Positions 33,717-44,178 of a stretch of 64,000 nucleotides of DNA are shown in pieces. Source of the stretch: Brevibacillus sp. (GTDB taxonomy: Bacteria; Bacillota; Bacilli; Brevibacillales; Brevibacillaceae). The stretch covers positions 186,001 through 250,000 of the forward strand of contig JACDOF010000002.1 of the NCBI GenBank assembly GCA_017656235.1. The letters run 5' to 3'. The notes below the pieces were generated by a model, which had not been told where the DNA came from, did not search any database, and saw only the letters and a list, made by a program, of their open reading frames with translations. The translations under genes were made by a program, and so were the position numbers. How positions within the stretch are numbered: position 1 is the first letter of the stretch; every line of letters starts with the position of its first letter.

Positions 33717-34724
33717 ATGGCGATTCGTTGCGCTGTTCTTGGATTGGGTCGACTAGGTTATCATCATGCGAAAAATCTGGCTGCTCATCAGATCAGTGGA
33801 GCAGTGCTGGCCAGTGTTGTCGATCCGATGGAAGGACGGGCAGAGCAGGCTGCAAGAGAATTCGGCATCGGAAAATGGTCCAGGAATCCCGACGACGTTT
33901 TTCAAGATCCCGATATTGATGCGGTGATCATTGTTACCCCCACCAGCACCCATGCCGAGATGATTAAACGGGCGGCGAAACATGGAAAAGCGATTTTTGT
34001 GGAAAAACCGCTGACGCAGCATTTGGATGAATGTGACGAGATTATCCAGGTTGTAAAAGACTGCAAGGTGATCTGCCAGGTAGGATTTATGCGCAGGTTT
34101 GATCCCGCCTATGCCGAGGCAAAGAGAAGAATTGAGGCCGGAGATATTGGAAAACCGATCTATTTCAAAGGGATTACCCGTGATGCCGGCTCCCCTCCAG
34201 CCGAGTTTATCAAGCACAGCGGGCGGATGTTTCTGGATGTTTCGATTCATGATTACGATATTGCGCGGTATCTGATGGGGGCTGAAATCAGCTCTGTGTC
34301 CGCGCACGGGAGAGTGCTGCTGCATTCGTTTATGGAAGAATTCCGCGACGTCGATCAGGCGATTACCTATGTTCATTTTGACTCCGGGGCGGCAGGTGAT
34401 ATTGAGGCAAGCCGAAATTCGCCCTATGGCCACGACATTCGTACAGAAATCATCGGTACGGAAGGCTCGATCTTTATCGGAACGCTGCGAAATCAGAATG
34501 TGACGCTGCTTAACTCCAAAGGGAGCACCTACGAGATCATTCCCGACTTCCAGACCAGATTTCACGATGCCTACCGTTTGGAACTGATTCACTTTATCGA
34601 ATGTGTGCAAAACAATCAGACACCGAAGGTTACAGAACGGGATGGCAAAATCAATCTTGAAATCGCGATCGCAGCCACAGAGTCATTTGATAGCGGCAAA
34701 ACCGTGGTTGTGAAGGGGGGATAG
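33717..34724 (+). CDS. iolG: Inositol 2-dehydrogenase-like oxidoreductase (IolG type)
   Basis: 335 residues, the length of myo-inositol 2-dehydrogenase. GLGRLG at residues 9-14 binds NAD, FVEKPLT carries the conserved Lys, and FLDVSIHDYDIARYL matches the IolG active-site pattern with Asp and His catalytic residues. Expected reaction: myo-inositol (or scyllo-inositol) to the corresponding inosose with NAD. Of the three Gfo/Idh/MocA proteins here it is the best IolG candidate. ATG 33717 follows AAAGGCGG by seven bases. Confidence 0.8.
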   Translation: MAIRCAVLGLGRLGYHHAKNLAAHQISGAVLASVVDPMEGRAEQAAREFGIGKWSRNPDDVFQDPDIDAVIIVTPTSTHAEMIKRAAKHGKAIFVEKPLTQHLDECDEIIQVVKDCKVICQVGFMRRFDPAYAEAKRRIEAGDIGKPIYFKGITRDAGSPPAEFIKHSGRMFLDVSIHDYDIARYLMGAEISSVSAHGRVLLHSFMEEFRDVDQAITYVHFDSGAAGDIEASRNSPYGHDIRTEIIGTEGSIFIGTLRNQNVTLLNSKGSTYEIIPDFQTRFHDAYRLELIHFIECVQNNQTPKVTERDGKINLEIAIAATESFDSGKTVVVKGG

Positions 34725-34818
34725 CCGGGACGAAACGAGAAAGCCATCACCATGGTACCAATGTGAAGGAAATGATGCTCTGCTTGTCCGCTTACATGAA
34801 TAAAGGGGGAATGAATCA

Positions 34819-35826
34819 ATGAGAGAAAAGAAACATTTTGGCTGGCTCGTGACTGTGTTTCTCGCTGCCTTATTGGTTGTCGGCTGCGGCGAAACCCAGA
34901 CCGGGTCGCCATCAAACACGGGGACGCAGGCAGGCTCGGAAAATCAGGATTCTTCCGGAAACAGCGACAAGATTGTGATTGGCGCAGCGCTGCCTGACTT
35001 TGATGACAAGTGGTTGAGCTATTTGCAGGATGGAATGAAAGCATACGAACAAACACAAGAAAACGTGGAAGTTATTTACGTGGATGCGATGAATGACGCC
35101 AGCAAACAGTTGTCCCAAATCGAAAACTTCATCCAGCAGCAAGTCGACGCGATCGTGCTGGTACCGGTTGACACCACCTCGGCCCCCAATATGGTTGAAA
35201 AAGCCAATAGTGCCAACGTGCCGATCGTAGTGGTAAACCGCCAATATGAAGGGGTGGAGAACGCGACTGCCTATGTCGGTTCGGAATCGATCAAAGCAGG
35301 GATCATGCAAATGGAAGAAGTGGCCAAACTCCTTGACGGAAAAGGAAACGTCGCCATCATGAACGGCCAGATGGGGCATGAAGCACAAATTAAAAGAACG
35401 GAAGGCAACAAACAGATCATCGACAAATATGCGGATATGAAGGTCGTGCTGGAAGGAACCGGTGAGTGGGATCGGGCCAAAGGCATGGCATTAATGGAAA
35501 ACTGGCTGCAGTCAGGGCAGCACATTGACGCGGTTGTGTCCAACAATGATGAAATGGCGATCGGCGCGATCATGGCCCTTGAAGCGGCAGGAAAACTGAA
35601 TGACGTCATCGTAGCGGGTGTCGATGCTACCCCGGATGCACTGGAATATGTAAAGGCCGGGAAATTGCAGGTAACTGTATTCCAGAATGCCACGGGCCAG
35701 GGACAAGGCGGTCTGGAAACCGCGATTCGGGCAGCGAAAGGCGAACAGGTAGAAAAGTTCAACTGGATCCCGTACGAATTGGTGACCAAAGAGAATGTGG
35801 AAGAGTACATCAAGAAATGGCAGTAG
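34819..35826 (+). CDS. Sugar/inositol ABC transporter binding lipoprotein (RbsB family)
   Basis: 335 residues. The signal peptide ends in a VVGC lipobox, with lipidated Cys near residue 23, then a Ser/Gly/Thr linker. The type I periplasmic-binding fold follows: ALPDFDDKWLSYLQDGMKAY, DAIVLVPVDTTSAP, VVVNRQYEG, and the hinge-side SNNDEMAIGAIMALE. Its place among iol genes suggests inositol, as in IatA/InoB-type importers; this substrate is inferred. It is the first of three ABC genes. Confidence 0.88.
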   Translation: MREKKHFGWLVTVFLAALLVVGCGETQTGSPSNTGTQAGSENQDSSGNSDKIVIGAALPDFDDKWLSYLQDGMKAYEQTQENVEVIYVDAMNDASKQLSQIENFIQQQVDAIVLVPVDTTSAPNMVEKANSANVPIVVVNRQYEGVENATAYVGSESIKAGIMQMEEVAKLLDGKGNVAIMNGQMGHEAQIKRTEGNKQIIDKYADMKVVLEGTGEWDRAKGMALMENWLQSGQHIDAVVSNNDEMAIGAIMALEAAGKLNDVIVAGVDATPDALEYVKAGKLQVTVFQNATGQGQGGLETAIRAAKGEQVEKFNWIPYELVTKENVEEYIKKWQ

Positions 35827-35860
35827 GATTTCGGATCTGAGGCAGAACTGAATAAATGTA

Positions 35861-35901
35861 GAGGGAAAGGACACTACCTGCCTGATCGTGTCCTTTCCCT
35901 C
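35861..35901 (+). other. Intercistronic 14-bp hairpin after the binding-protein gene
   Basis: GAGGGAAAGGACAC (35861-35874) pairs perfectly with GTGTCCTTTCCCTC (35888-35901) but is followed by AAAAGCC rather than T. It probably protects the 3' end of the binding-protein message, giving more binding protein than ATPase and permease. Confidence 0.7.
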
Positions 35902-35934
35902 AAAAGCCATCCTGTCAAAAATGAGGGAATTGAC

Positions 35935-37425
35935 ATGAGCGGAGATTACATTTTGGAAATGGAGAATATTACGAAGGAATTCCCGGGAGTGAAAGCATTG
36001 GACAACGTACAGTTCAGGGTAAAGAGAGGAACTGTGCACGCCTTGATGGGAGAAAATGGCGCCGGGAAATCAACGTTGATGAAAATATTGATTGGCATTT
36101 ACAGTCCGGATCGCGGGGTTATCCGTTTCGACGGTGAAGTGTTAAAACTCTCCAATGTGAAACACGCCCTGAATAAAGGGATATCGATGATTCACCAGGA
36201 GCTTAGTCCGGTTCCGTACATGACGGTTGCCGAAAATATTTTTTTGGGAAGAGAGCCGAGCTATCGATTTACCGGTTGGGTAAAGGCCAGGGAACTGGAA
36301 GAAAAAACGAGAAAACTGCTGGAACGATTGGAAATTGATATTGATCCAAACACAAAGATGGCTGATCTCAGCATCGCCAATACACAAATGGTAGAGATTG
36401 CAAAGGCGATTTCTTACGATTCCAAATTAATTATCATGGATGAGCCGACATCCGCGATTACCGAAAGAGAAGTAAACCACCTGTTTAAAATCATCCGTTC
36501 CCTCAAAAAAGAAGGGGTGTCGATCATTTACATTACACACAAGATGGATGAATTGTCGCAAATCACGGATGAAATTACGGTTTTGCGCGATGGAAAGTAT
36601 GTGGGAACAAAGCCGAGCGATCACGTCACCAAAGAGCAGCTCATTGAAATGATGGTTGGCCGGGAATTAAACCAGGTATTTCATAAAATAACGGCAGAAA
36701 TCAATGATGTGGCATTGTCAGTCAAAAACGTCTCCAAAAAAGGAAAATTTGAAAATGTCAGTTTTGAGGTTCGATTCGGCGAAATCGTCGGCGTTGCCGG
36801 ATTGATGGGTTCCGGACGAACAGAAGTGATGGAAAGTGTATTCGGTATTACCCCGCCCGATTCGGGAGAAATCTTCATTAAAGGCGAAAAAAAGATCATT
36901 CGTTCCCCTCGCGATGCGATCGCATGCGGCATGGGGCTACTTACAGAAGATAGAAAATTGACCGGTTTGTTCCTGCCGCTTTCGGTTCAGGACAATATGA
37001 TTACCGTCAGCATAGACGATTATCGCAAAGGCGGATTTCTTGATCACAGGCGAATCAAATCTGATTGTCAAAAGCTGACGGAGCATTTATCCATCAAGAC
37101 GCCTGGCCTGAACCAAACAATCAAGTATTTAAGTGGCGGCAATCAACAAAAAACACTCATCGCCAGATGGCTGCTTCACAACCCGGAAATCCTGATCCTG
37201 GATGAACCGACAAGAGGTATTGATGTTGGAGCCAAGTCGGAAATCTATCATCTGATCTTTGAGATGGCCAAAAAGGGAAAAGCGATTGTGGTGATTTCAT
37301 CCGAACTGCCGGAAATCTTGGGGTTAAGTGACAGAATTATTGTCATGCACGAAGGAAGGAAAACGGGTGAATTAAAAAGGGGAGAGGCAACACAGGAAAA
37401 AATCATGGAGCTGGCAACGGGATAG
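35935..37425 (+). CDS. Sugar/inositol ABC transporter dual ATPase (RbsA family)
   Basis: 496 residues, two ATPase domains as usual for the RbsA/MglA family. Domain 1 has GENGAGKST, the unusual signature LSIAN, and Walker [11 protein letters not shown]. Domain 2 has the degenerate loop GLMGSGRTE typical of these proteins, signature LSGGNQQK and [18 protein letters not shown]. It powers the permease encoded next. The truncated homologue at 22318 lacks the first domain; this intact protein might serve that orphan permease too, although that is speculation. Confidence 0.9.
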   Translation: MSGDYILEMENITKEFPGVKALDNVQFRVKRGTVHALMGENGAGKSTLMKILIGIYSPDRGVIRFDGEVLKLSNVKHALNKGISMIHQELSPVPYMTVAENIFLGREPSYRFTGWVKARELEEKTRKLLERLEIDIDPNTKMADLSIANTQMVEIAKAISYDSKLIIMDEPTSAITEREVNHLFKIIRSLKKEGVSIIYITHKMDELSQITDEITVLRDGKYVGTKPSDHVTKEQLIEMMVGRELNQVFHKITAEINDVALSVKNVSKKGKFENVSFEVRFGEIVGVAGLMGSGRTEVMESVFGITPPDSGEIFIKGEKKIIRSPRDAIACGMGLLTEDRKLTGLFLPLSVQDNMITVSIDDYRKGGFLDHRRIKSDCQKLTEHLSIKTPGLNQTIKYLSGGNQQKTLIARWLLHNPEILILDEPTRGIDVGAKSEIYHLIFEMAKKGKAIVVISSELPEILGLSDRIIVMHEGRKTGELKRGEATQEKIMELATG

Positions 37426-37465
37426 CTGAACATCAGCCAGATAAACAAGCCGGGGGGAAGTACTG

Positions 37466-38470
37466 ATGAGAAGCGAAGTGACAATCGCAAACAAGAACGA
37501 ACAGACTGAAACATCGGAAAAGAGCGAACGAAGAGTAAAGGTTTCCCATTTTCTTGGTCGATACGGGATGCTGCTGATCCTTATCGCGTTGATTGTATTG
37601 ATGTCGATTCTATCCCCGACGTTCTTTACGACCGGGAACCTGCTAAATATCGTAAGGCAAATGTCCGTCATCGGAATTGTGGCCATCGGTGTGACGATGA
37701 TCATCATCACCACCGGGATCGATCTATCATCCGGATCTGTCATCGCCCTCGTCTCGGTAGTGGTTGCCAGCCTGGCGCAAGTGGACAGCTATTCAGTTGT
37801 CCTGGCGATCGCCGTCGGCCTTGCAGTCGGATTGCTTACAGGTGTGATCAACGGAACGATTATAGCCAAAGGAAAGATTGCACCATTTGTGGTTACACTC
37901 GGGATGATGACAGCGGCGAGGGGCGCGGCGCTGCTTTACAGCGGCGGAAGACCGATCGGAAATTTATCCGAATCCTTCAAATTCATCGGCCAGGGATCCC
38001 TCCTCGGGATACCGGTTCCCATCATCATTTTTGCCTTGGTCGGATTCGTCTCCTATATCCTCCTGAACAAAACAAAATTCGGAAAGTATGTCTATGCCAT
38101 CGGCGGAAATGAGCAGGCGGCCATCATCGCCGGTGTCAATGTGGAAAAGTACAAAATCCTGATTTACGGATACGCCGGGTTGTTATCTTCAATCGCCGGG
38201 ATTATCTTGACATCACGCATTGCATCCGGCCAACCGACAGCAGGTGTCATGTACGAGTTGGATGCCATTGCTGCCGCTGTCATTGGCGGCACCAGCCTTA
38301 CCGGAGGGATCGGAACGGTTGGCGGAACGATTATTGGCGCTCTCATCATCGGTGTCATGAACAACGGGCTCGATCTGCTCAACGTATCGTCGTATTGGCA
38401 GCAAATCCTGAAAGGAGCGATTATTGTCACTGCCGTTCTCATTGATGCCCGGAAGAATCGAAAAACGTAA
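37466..38470 (+). CDS. Sugar/inositol ABC transporter permease (RbsC family)
   Basis: 334 residues with about nine hydrophobic helices after a charged N-terminal tail. The family pattern is clear: [18 protein letters not shown] and [19 protein letters not shown], the latter being the cytoplasmic coupling loop that docks on the ATPase. It forms a homodimeric channel. ATG 37466 follows GGGGGGAAG by five bases. It completes the importer between the dehydrogenases and iolI. Confidence 0.9.
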   Translation: MRSEVTIANKNEQTETSEKSERRVKVSHFLGRYGMLLILIALIVLMSILSPTFFTTGNLLNIVRQMSVIGIVAIGVTMIIITTGIDLSSGSVIALVSVVVASLAQVDSYSVVLAIAVGLAVGLLTGVINGTIIAKGKIAPFVVTLGMMTAARGAALLYSGGRPIGNLSESFKFIGQGSLLGIPVPIIIFALVGFVSYILLNKTKFGKYVYAIGGNEQAAIIAGVNVEKYKILIYGYAGLLSSIAGIILTSRIASGQPTAGVMYELDAIAAAVIGGTSLTGGIGTVGGTIIGALIIGVMNNGLDLLNVSSYWQQILKGAIIVTAVLIDARKNRKT

Positions 38471-38488
38471 ATGGAAGCGGGCGGGTGA

Positions 38489-39331
38489 ATGATGATGAAA
38501 ATAGCATTTAATCAGGCGACGACGATGAAACACTCCACCCTGAAAAAAGATCTGGAGCTTTGTGAGAAGCATGGGTACGCATACATTGAAATCCGGCTCG
38601 ATAAGTTGAAGGACTACCTCAAGGACAACACGGTTGAAGATTTGAAATCCTTTTTCGACAAGAGCCGCATCAAGCCTTACGCTTTTAACGCGCTGGAGTT
38701 TATCAATTTCAGGGACGAAGCCGGATGTCAGCAAATCCTGGACGATTTGCAATTCCTCTGTCGGATTGGCGATGTGATCCACTGCAAGACCATTGTCGTC
38801 GTTCCAAGCTTTGACATTGGTGACTTCACCAAAACGCAGATAAAGGAAGAAACCGTAAAGGTCCTGCATGAGCTGGCAAATCTGGCCGAACCTTTTGGGG
38901 TAAGGTTGGCCCTGGAATTTTGCGGATATCCCAACTGTTCGATCAATACGTTTGGTCAAGCGTACGAGATCGTAACAGAGGTAAACAGAGAGAATGTGGG
39001 AATGGTTCTGGACTGCTTTCACTTCCACGCCATGAACTCCCGTATCAATGACTTGCAGAATGCCGACCCAGGCAAAATCTTTGTGTTTCATATTGATGAT
39101 TGTGAAGATCTTCCGGTAGGGGCATTGCGGGATCATCACCGGGTATGGCCGGGTGAAGGAGCGGTTGACCTGGATGGGATCTTGCGTACCTTGCAGGAGA
39201 TCGGTTATCAGGAGATGGTCTCGATCGAACTGTTTCGTCCGGAGTATTGGGAATGGGACGTGGAAAAGGCAATCAAAGCAGGAAAAGAAACAACGGAAAA
39301 AGCAGTAAGAAAATTTTTTGAAGTGGAATAA
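38489..39331 (+). CDS. iolI: Inosose isomerase IolI (TIM-barrel)
   Basis: 280 residues, same length as B. subtilis IolI and clearly similar in its start ([20 protein letters not shown] versus the MKLCFNEATT type). Metal ligands of the AP endonuclease 2-like barrel are present: Glu in LALEFCG, Asp in MVLDCFHFH, His in FHIDD and Glu in SIELFRPE. IolI interconverts 2-keto-myo-inositol and 1-keto-D-chiro-inositol, which allows D-chiro-inositol to enter the pathway. Three ATGs occur in a row (38489, 38492, 38495). The frame upstream of iolD overlaps its end. Confidence 0.92.
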   Translation: MMMKIAFNQATTMKHSTLKKDLELCEKHGYAYIEIRLDKLKDYLKDNTVEDLKSFFDKSRIKPYAFNALEFINFRDEAGCQQILDDLQFLCRIGDVIHCKTIVVVPSFDIGDFTKTQIKEETVKVLHELANLAEPFGVRLALEFCGYPNCSINTFGQAYEIVTEVNRENVGMVLDCFHFHAMNSRINDLQNADPGKIFVFHIDDCEDLPVGALRDHHRVWPGEGAVDLDGILRTLQEIGYQEMVSIELFRPEYWEWDVEKAIKAGKETTEKAVRKFFEVE

Positions 39332-39392
39332 CATCACTTGTGAACCGCAGGGGAAACACGTATCACTGGCGGGAAGGTGGGAAACGGACGAA

Positions 39393-41327
39393 ATGAAAAC
39401 GGTGAGATTAACGACTGCTCAAGCGCTGATCGCGTTTTTAAACCAGCAGTACGTTGAGTTTGACGGGAAAGAAGAAAAATTTGTCAGGGGGATCTTCACC
39501 ATCTTTGGTCATGGGAATGTTCTGGGGCTTGGTCAGGCGCTGGAAGAAGATCCCGGAGATCTGGAGGTGTACCAGGGCAGGAACGAGCAGGGGATGGCGC
39601 ATGCTGCCATCGCTTTTGCCAAGCAAAAGCACCGCAAGCAAATCATGGCATGCACCTCTTCGGTCGGTCCGGGAGCGGCCAACATGGTGACCGCGGCAGC
39701 GACTGCTTCCGCCAATAACATTCCGGTGCTGCTGCTCCCTGGCGATACGTTTGCCACCAGACAACCGGATCCCGTTCTCCAACAAATTGAGCACTGCCAT
39801 GACTTGACCTTGACCACCAATGATGCCTTTCGCGCCGTGAGCAAGTATTGGGATCGGGTAAATCGTCCGGAGCAGTTGATGACCGCGATGATCAATGCCA
39901 TGCGCGTTCTCGCTGACCCGGCTGATACCGGAGCGGTAACGATAGCGCTTCCTCAGGACGTGCAGGGAGAAGTGTACGACTTTCCGGCGTACTTTTTCAA
40001 GAAGCGTGTCCATCGGATTGAGCGCCGTGTGCCAACCGCGTCGGATCTGAAAGACGCGGTGGAGTTGATCAGAGGAAAGAAAAAGCCGATCATCATTTGC
40101 GGCGGCGGTGTTCGTTATGCGGAAGCGGCAGAACCGCTGAAGCGTTTTGCCGAGAAGTTCAACATCCCCTATGGGGAAACCCAGGCCGGAAAGAGTGCAG
40201 TTGAAAGTCAGCATGCGTACAACCTGGGGGGGATCGGCGTAACCGGCAGCCTGGCGGCAAACCTGATCGCCAAAGAGGCAGATGTGGTTATCGGAATCGG
40301 TACCCGCTATTCAGATTTTACAACGGCATCCAAGCAGTTGTTTCAGCATCCGGAAGTGGATTTTGTCACCATCAACGTTTCGGAATACCATGCGTATAAG
40401 TTTGATGCGGTGAAGATCGTGGCTGACGCGAAATTGGCCCTCCTCGCTTTGGAAACGGAATTGGAAAAGATCGGGTACCGCTCTGGCTACACCGATGAAA
40501 TTGAAAGGGCCAAGAAGGCATGGCAGGCGGAGTGTAACCGGCTGCATCAAGTCAGGTACAAACATGAAGGGTTTGTACCTGAAATCGCCGGGCAGCTGGA
40601 TGAAGCGCTGGCGGAGTTCCATGAAACTTTTGGATCTTGTCTGACTCAGACGGAAGTGATCGGCCTGATAAACAATCTGATCGATGAGGATGCGATTATC
40701 GTCGGTGCCGCGGGCAGCCTGCCCGGAGACCTGCAGAGAATGTGGGAGGCCCGCCGCCCCAATACCTACCATATGGAATACGGCTACTCCTGCATGGGCT
40801 ACGAAATATCCGGCGCGCTTGGCGTGAAAATGGCCGAACCGGACAAAGAGGTCTATGCCATGGTGGGGGACGGGAGCTACCTGATGCTGCATTCGGAATT
40901 GGTGACCAGCATCCAGGAAGGAAAAAAAATCAATGTCCTGTTATTTGACAACGCAGCTTTTGGGTGCATTAACAACCTGCAAATGGGGAACGGCATGGGC
41001 AGCTTTGCCACGGAATTTCGGTATCGGAACCCGGAAAGCGGTCGCCTGGATGGCGATTTCATAAAAATTGATTACGCCCAAAGTGCAGCCGGATACGGTG
41101 TGAAAACGTATCGGGCTGCCACTGTGGAAGAACTGCAGGCAGCCATCGCGGAGGCAAAAAAGCAAACCGTGTCAACATTGATCGATATCAAAGTTCTTCC
41201 CAAGACGATGACTGGCGGATATGAATCGTGGTGGCATGTCGGCATTGCGGGTACTTCTCGCAATCCCAAGGTACAAGAAGCTTATCTTGACAAGGAACGC
41301 AACCTGAAAAGAGCAAGAAAATATTAA
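39393..41327 (+). CDS. iolD: 3D-(3,5/4)-trihydroxycyclohexane-1,2-dione hydrolase IolD
   Basis: 644 residues, ThDP-dependent enzyme close in size to B. subtilis IolD (about 637). The N-terminus [20 protein letters not shown] with [20 protein letters not shown] is highly characteristic. The ThDP/Mg motif begins [14 protein letters not shown] and continues to [11 protein letters not shown]. It hydrolyses the cyclic dione to 5-deoxy-D-glucuronate, opening the ring. ATG 39393 was preferred to an in-frame ATG at 39318 because homologues begin near [12 protein letters not shown]; no strong ribosome binding site helps the choice. Confidence 0.93.
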   Translation: MKTVRLTTAQALIAFLNQQYVEFDGKEEKFVRGIFTIFGHGNVLGLGQALEEDPGDLEVYQGRNEQGMAHAAIAFAKQKHRKQIMACTSSVGPGAANMVTAAATASANNIPVLLLPGDTFATRQPDPVLQQIEHCHDLTLTTNDAFRAVSKYWDRVNRPEQLMTAMINAMRVLADPADTGAVTIALPQDVQGEVYDFPAYFFKKRVHRIERRVPTASDLKDAVELIRGKKKPIIICGGGVRYAEAAEPLKRFAEKFNIPYGETQAGKSAVESQHAYNLGGIGVTGSLAANLIAKEADVVIGIGTRYSDFTTASKQLFQHPEVDFVTINVSEYHAYKFDAVKIVADAKLALLALETELEKIGYRSGYTDEIERAKKAWQAECNRLHQVRYKHEGFVPEIAGQLDEALAEFHETFGSCLTQTEVIGLINNLIDEDAIIVGAAGSLPGDLQRMWEARRPNTYHMEYGYSCMGYEISGALGVKMAEPDKEVYAMVGDGSYLMLHSELVTSIQEGKKINVLLFDNAAFGCINNLQMGNGMGSFATEFRYRNPESGRLDGDFIKIDYAQSAAGYGVKTYRAATVEELQAAIAEAKKQTVSTLIDIKVLPKTMTGGYESWWHVGIAGTSRNPKVQEAYLDKERNLKRARKY

Positions 41328-41348
41328 ACCAAACCAGAGGTGTCAATG

Positions 41349-42299
41349 ATGGCTGTGAATGAGAGAGAAACCAACCACTTTCGGATCGGAATCGCCCCCA
41401 TTAGTTGGGTCAATGACGATATACCCGGTCTTGGCGACCACTATACCCAGGATCAGGTCTTGTCCGAAATGTCCGCACTTGGCTATGTTTCCACCGAAAT
41501 GGGCCGTCTGTTCATGCAAGATCCTCCTGCGCTGAAGGCGAAGCTGGACCAGTACGGAATCCAGCTTGCGAGCAAATTTGTGGGAACACTGTTTTCTGAT
41601 GCAGGCCGTCTGGAAGCGGAACTTCATTCCTTTGCAGAATGGGTAGGATACCTGAAGGAAATGGGCTGCGAGCATGTGATTGTGTGTGAGATGGGAGGGT
41701 CGATGCATTGGGACCCCCGCCGTCCTGCTGATGCCAACACCATCCAGAAGCTGACGGATCAAGAATGGGGACATCTGGTAGATGGTCTGCATCGGGCGGC
41801 CCGGCTGTGCCAGGAATCGGGGATGCAGCTCGTCTATCATTATCACGCCGGTACGGTCGTGGAAACGGTGGAAGAGATTGACCGCCTGATGGAATTGACC
41901 GACCCCCATCTGGTCTCTCTGCTGTTCGACACAGGGCATGCGCTGTATGGCGGATATGATCCGTTGGAGCTGTACAGGAAATATTGGGAGCGAATCCGAT
42001 ACGTTCACTTGAAAGATGTCCGGCGTGATGTACTGGACCGTGTCCGGAAGGAGAAGATCGACTTTCGCACTGCGGTTGTGAAAGGACTGTTTACGGTACC
42101 GGGAGACGGATGTATAGATTTTGCTCCCATTTTCAAGGAATTGATCGAAAGAAACTACGATGGCTGGATCATCGTGGAAGCGGAGCAGGATCCGGCTGTC
42201 GCCCATCCTTACACATATGCGCAAAAGGCAAAGGAATATATTGATGCTACCGTGATGTCGATCAAGGCGTTACGTCAACGACTGGAAGGGAGAGGGTAG
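41349..42299 (+). CDS. iolE: Inosose dehydratase IolE
   Basis: 316 residues, TIM-barrel of the IolE/IolI (AP endonuclease 2) superfamily. It starts with FRIGIAPISWVNDD, the IolE-specific opening, and carries VYHYHAGTVVET, LLFDTGHALYGG and GWIIVEAEQDP, which hold the metal ligands. It dehydrates 2-keto-myo-inositol to the dione used by IolD. GTG 41340, ATG 41346 and ATG 41349 are all in frame after GAGGTG; 41349 has the best spacing (six). The stop is followed immediately by the iolB GTG. Confidence 0.92.
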   Translation: MAVNERETNHFRIGIAPISWVNDDIPGLGDHYTQDQVLSEMSALGYVSTEMGRLFMQDPPALKAKLDQYGIQLASKFVGTLFSDAGRLEAELHSFAEWVGYLKEMGCEHVIVCEMGGSMHWDPRRPADANTIQKLTDQEWGHLVDGLHRAARLCQESGMQLVYHYHAGTVVETVEEIDRLMELTDPHLVSLLFDTGHALYGGYDPLELYRKYWERIRYVHLKDVRRDVLDRVRKEKIDFRTAVVKGLFTVPGDGCIDFAPIFKELIERNYDGWIIVEAEQDPAVAHPYTYAQKAKEYIDATVMSIKALRQRLEGRG

Positions 42300-42300
42300 C

Positions 42301-43119
42301 GTGAGCCGTTTGATTGTGCCTGGCCAGATGCCGGATGAAGAAGGCAATATCGTACGTGTTACCCCGCAATCCGCCGGCTGGATGCATGTGGGTTTTGAAG
42401 TGTATTCCCTTCAGAAAGGGCAAACCCTGAAAAAGGCAGCGGGTGATCAGGAAGCCTGCATCGTGCTGTTGACAGGCAAAGCGAATGTCACCACCAAACA
42501 TGAGAAATGGAACAACATCGGACAGCGAATGAGTGTGTTTGAAAAAATTCCGCCTTATTCCGTCTATGTCCCGCCGGAGGAAGGATACGAAGTAGAAGCT
42601 TTGACCGATCTGGAAATCGCTGTCTGTCTTGCTCCCGGAAAGGGAACACACCCTGCCCGCCTGATCGCACCGGAGGACGTCGGGATTGAGACAAGAGGAG
42701 CGGGTAATATCGAACGCAAAATTCACAACATTCTTCCCGAACAAAAACCTGCGGACAGCTTGCTGGTGGTGGAAGTGTTTACACCCGAAGGAAATTGGTC
42801 CAGCTATCCTCCGCACAAACATGATCAGGATAACCTGCCTCATGAATCATATTTGGAAGAGACGTATTATCACAAGGTTAACCCCGGTCACGGATTCGCC
42901 GTGCAGAGAGTGTACACGGATGACCGTTCTCTGGATGAGACGTTGATCGTCAAAAACGGAGATACGGTATTGGTTCCAAAAGGCTATCACCCCGTATCGG
43001 CACCGCCCGGCTATGAACTCTACTACCTGAACGTCATGGCGGGACCGGTGCGTACCTGGCGATTTCGTAACGATCCCGATCACGAGTGGGTGATGGACAG
43101 AAAACTGGCGGGCAAATAG
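42301..43119 (+). CDS. iolB: 5-deoxy-glucuronate isomerase IolB
   Basis: 272 residues, bicupin isomerase of normal length. The second cupin carries PPHKHDQDNLPHESYLEETYYH with the clustered His/Glu metal ligands, then GYHPVSAPPGYELYYLNVMAG, the family hallmark. It converts 5-deoxy-glucuronate to 2-deoxy-5-keto-D-gluconate. The GTG start at 42301 follows GAGAGGG and is one base after the iolE stop, indicating coupled translation. Confidence 0.93.
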   Translation: MSRLIVPGQMPDEEGNIVRVTPQSAGWMHVGFEVYSLQKGQTLKKAAGDQEACIVLLTGKANVTTKHEKWNNIGQRMSVFEKIPPYSVYVPPEEGYEVEALTDLEIAVCLAPGKGTHPARLIAPEDVGIETRGAGNIERKIHNILPEQKPADSLLVVEVFTPEGNWSSYPPHKHDQDNLPHESYLEETYYHKVNPGHGFAVQRVYTDDRSLDETLIVKNGDTVLVPKGYHPVSAPPGYELYYLNVMAGPVRTWRFRNDPDHEWVMDRKLAGK

Positions 43120-43141
43120 CTGCGGAAGGAAGGGAAGTGCG

Positions 43142-44155
43142 GTGAACATGTTGTCGTTTGATCGCGAAAAGCCAATGGATTTTATCGCCATCGGACGTCT
43201 TTGCATTGATTTGAATGCAAATGAAATCAATCGCCCCATGGAAGAAACGATTACCTTCACCAAATATGTGGGTGGATCGCCCGCCAATATTGCGATTGGA
43301 ATGTCCAGATTGGGAATGAAGACCGGATTTATCGGCCGAGTAGCAGACGATCAGATGGGGAGGTTTATTGTCGGTTATCTGCAAAAAAATCACATTGATA
43401 CTTCCCATGTGATTACCGACAAAACGGGAAGCGTAACCGGGCTTGCGTTCACGGAAATCAAAAGCCCTGCCGATTGCAGCATTCTCATGTACAGGGACAA
43501 TGCAGCGGACCTGAAGCTGGAACCGAACGATGTGAGCGAAACCTATATCAAAAAGGCCAAGGCTCTCTTGATTTCGGGTACAGCGCTGGCCAAAAGCCCG
43601 TCCCGGGAAGCCGTGTTTTTGGCTCTTGCTTACGCCCGAAAGAACGATGTGGTCGTGTTCTTCGACCTTGACTACAGACCGTATACGTGGACTTCGCCGG
43701 AGGAGACGGCGGTGTATTACAACCTGGCTGCTGAGAAGTGCGATGTCATCATCGGAACAAGAGAAGAATTCGACATGATGGAATGTTTCGAACGAAACGC
43801 GAGTCGCGATGATGATTTTACCGCCCAAAAATGGTTCGGTCATCGTGCCGGCATCGTCGTGATCAAACACGGGAAAGACGGTTCCACTGCTTACACCAAA
43901 GAGGGAGAGCGCTTCAAGGGAACAACCTTCCCTGCCCGCGTAATCAAAACATTTGGTGCGGGAGACTCCTATGCGGCGGGTTTCATCTACGGGCTGATGC
44001 AGGGATGGGAGATTACCCGAGCGATGGAATACGGTGCTGCCGCCGCTTCGATCGTCATCTCCAGCCACAGCTGCTCCGAGGCCATGCCGACGGTCGAACA
44101 GATCGACAGCTTTATCGAAAAGTGCAAAAGCGGAGAAATCGCGGCCAACGATTAA
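43142..44155 (+). CDS. iolC: 5-dehydro-2-deoxygluconokinase IolC
   Basis: 337 residues, PfkB/ribokinase family. The N-terminal PfkB signature is [18 protein letters not shown], and the second is [17 protein letters not shown], with GAGD holding the catalytic base. The start [17 protein letters not shown] is typical of IolC. It phosphorylates 2-deoxy-5-keto-gluconate. GTG 43142 and ATG 43148 are both plausible. In the complete pathway the product is cleaved by the IolJ aldolase, whose gene is not in this window. Confidence 0.93.
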   Translation: MNMLSFDREKPMDFIAIGRLCIDLNANEINRPMEETITFTKYVGGSPANIAIGMSRLGMKTGFIGRVADDQMGRFIVGYLQKNHIDTSHVITDKTGSVTGLAFTEIKSPADCSILMYRDNAADLKLEPNDVSETYIKKAKALLISGTALAKSPSREAVFLALAYARKNDVVVFFDLDYRPYTWTSPEETAVYYNLAAEKCDVIIGTREEFDMMECFERNASRDDDFTAQKWFGHRAGIVVIKHGKDGSTAYTKEGERFKGTTFPARVIKTFGAGDSYAAGFIYGLMQGWEITRAMEYGAAAASIVISSHSCSEAMPTVEQIDSFIEKCKSGEIAAND

Positions 44156-44178
44156 ACCCCTGGAGAGGAGAAATGACA

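Noticed and set aside
38213-39337. 374-codon minus-strand frame opposite iolI and the permease
   Set aside because: Antisense shadow of genes with clear family motifs.
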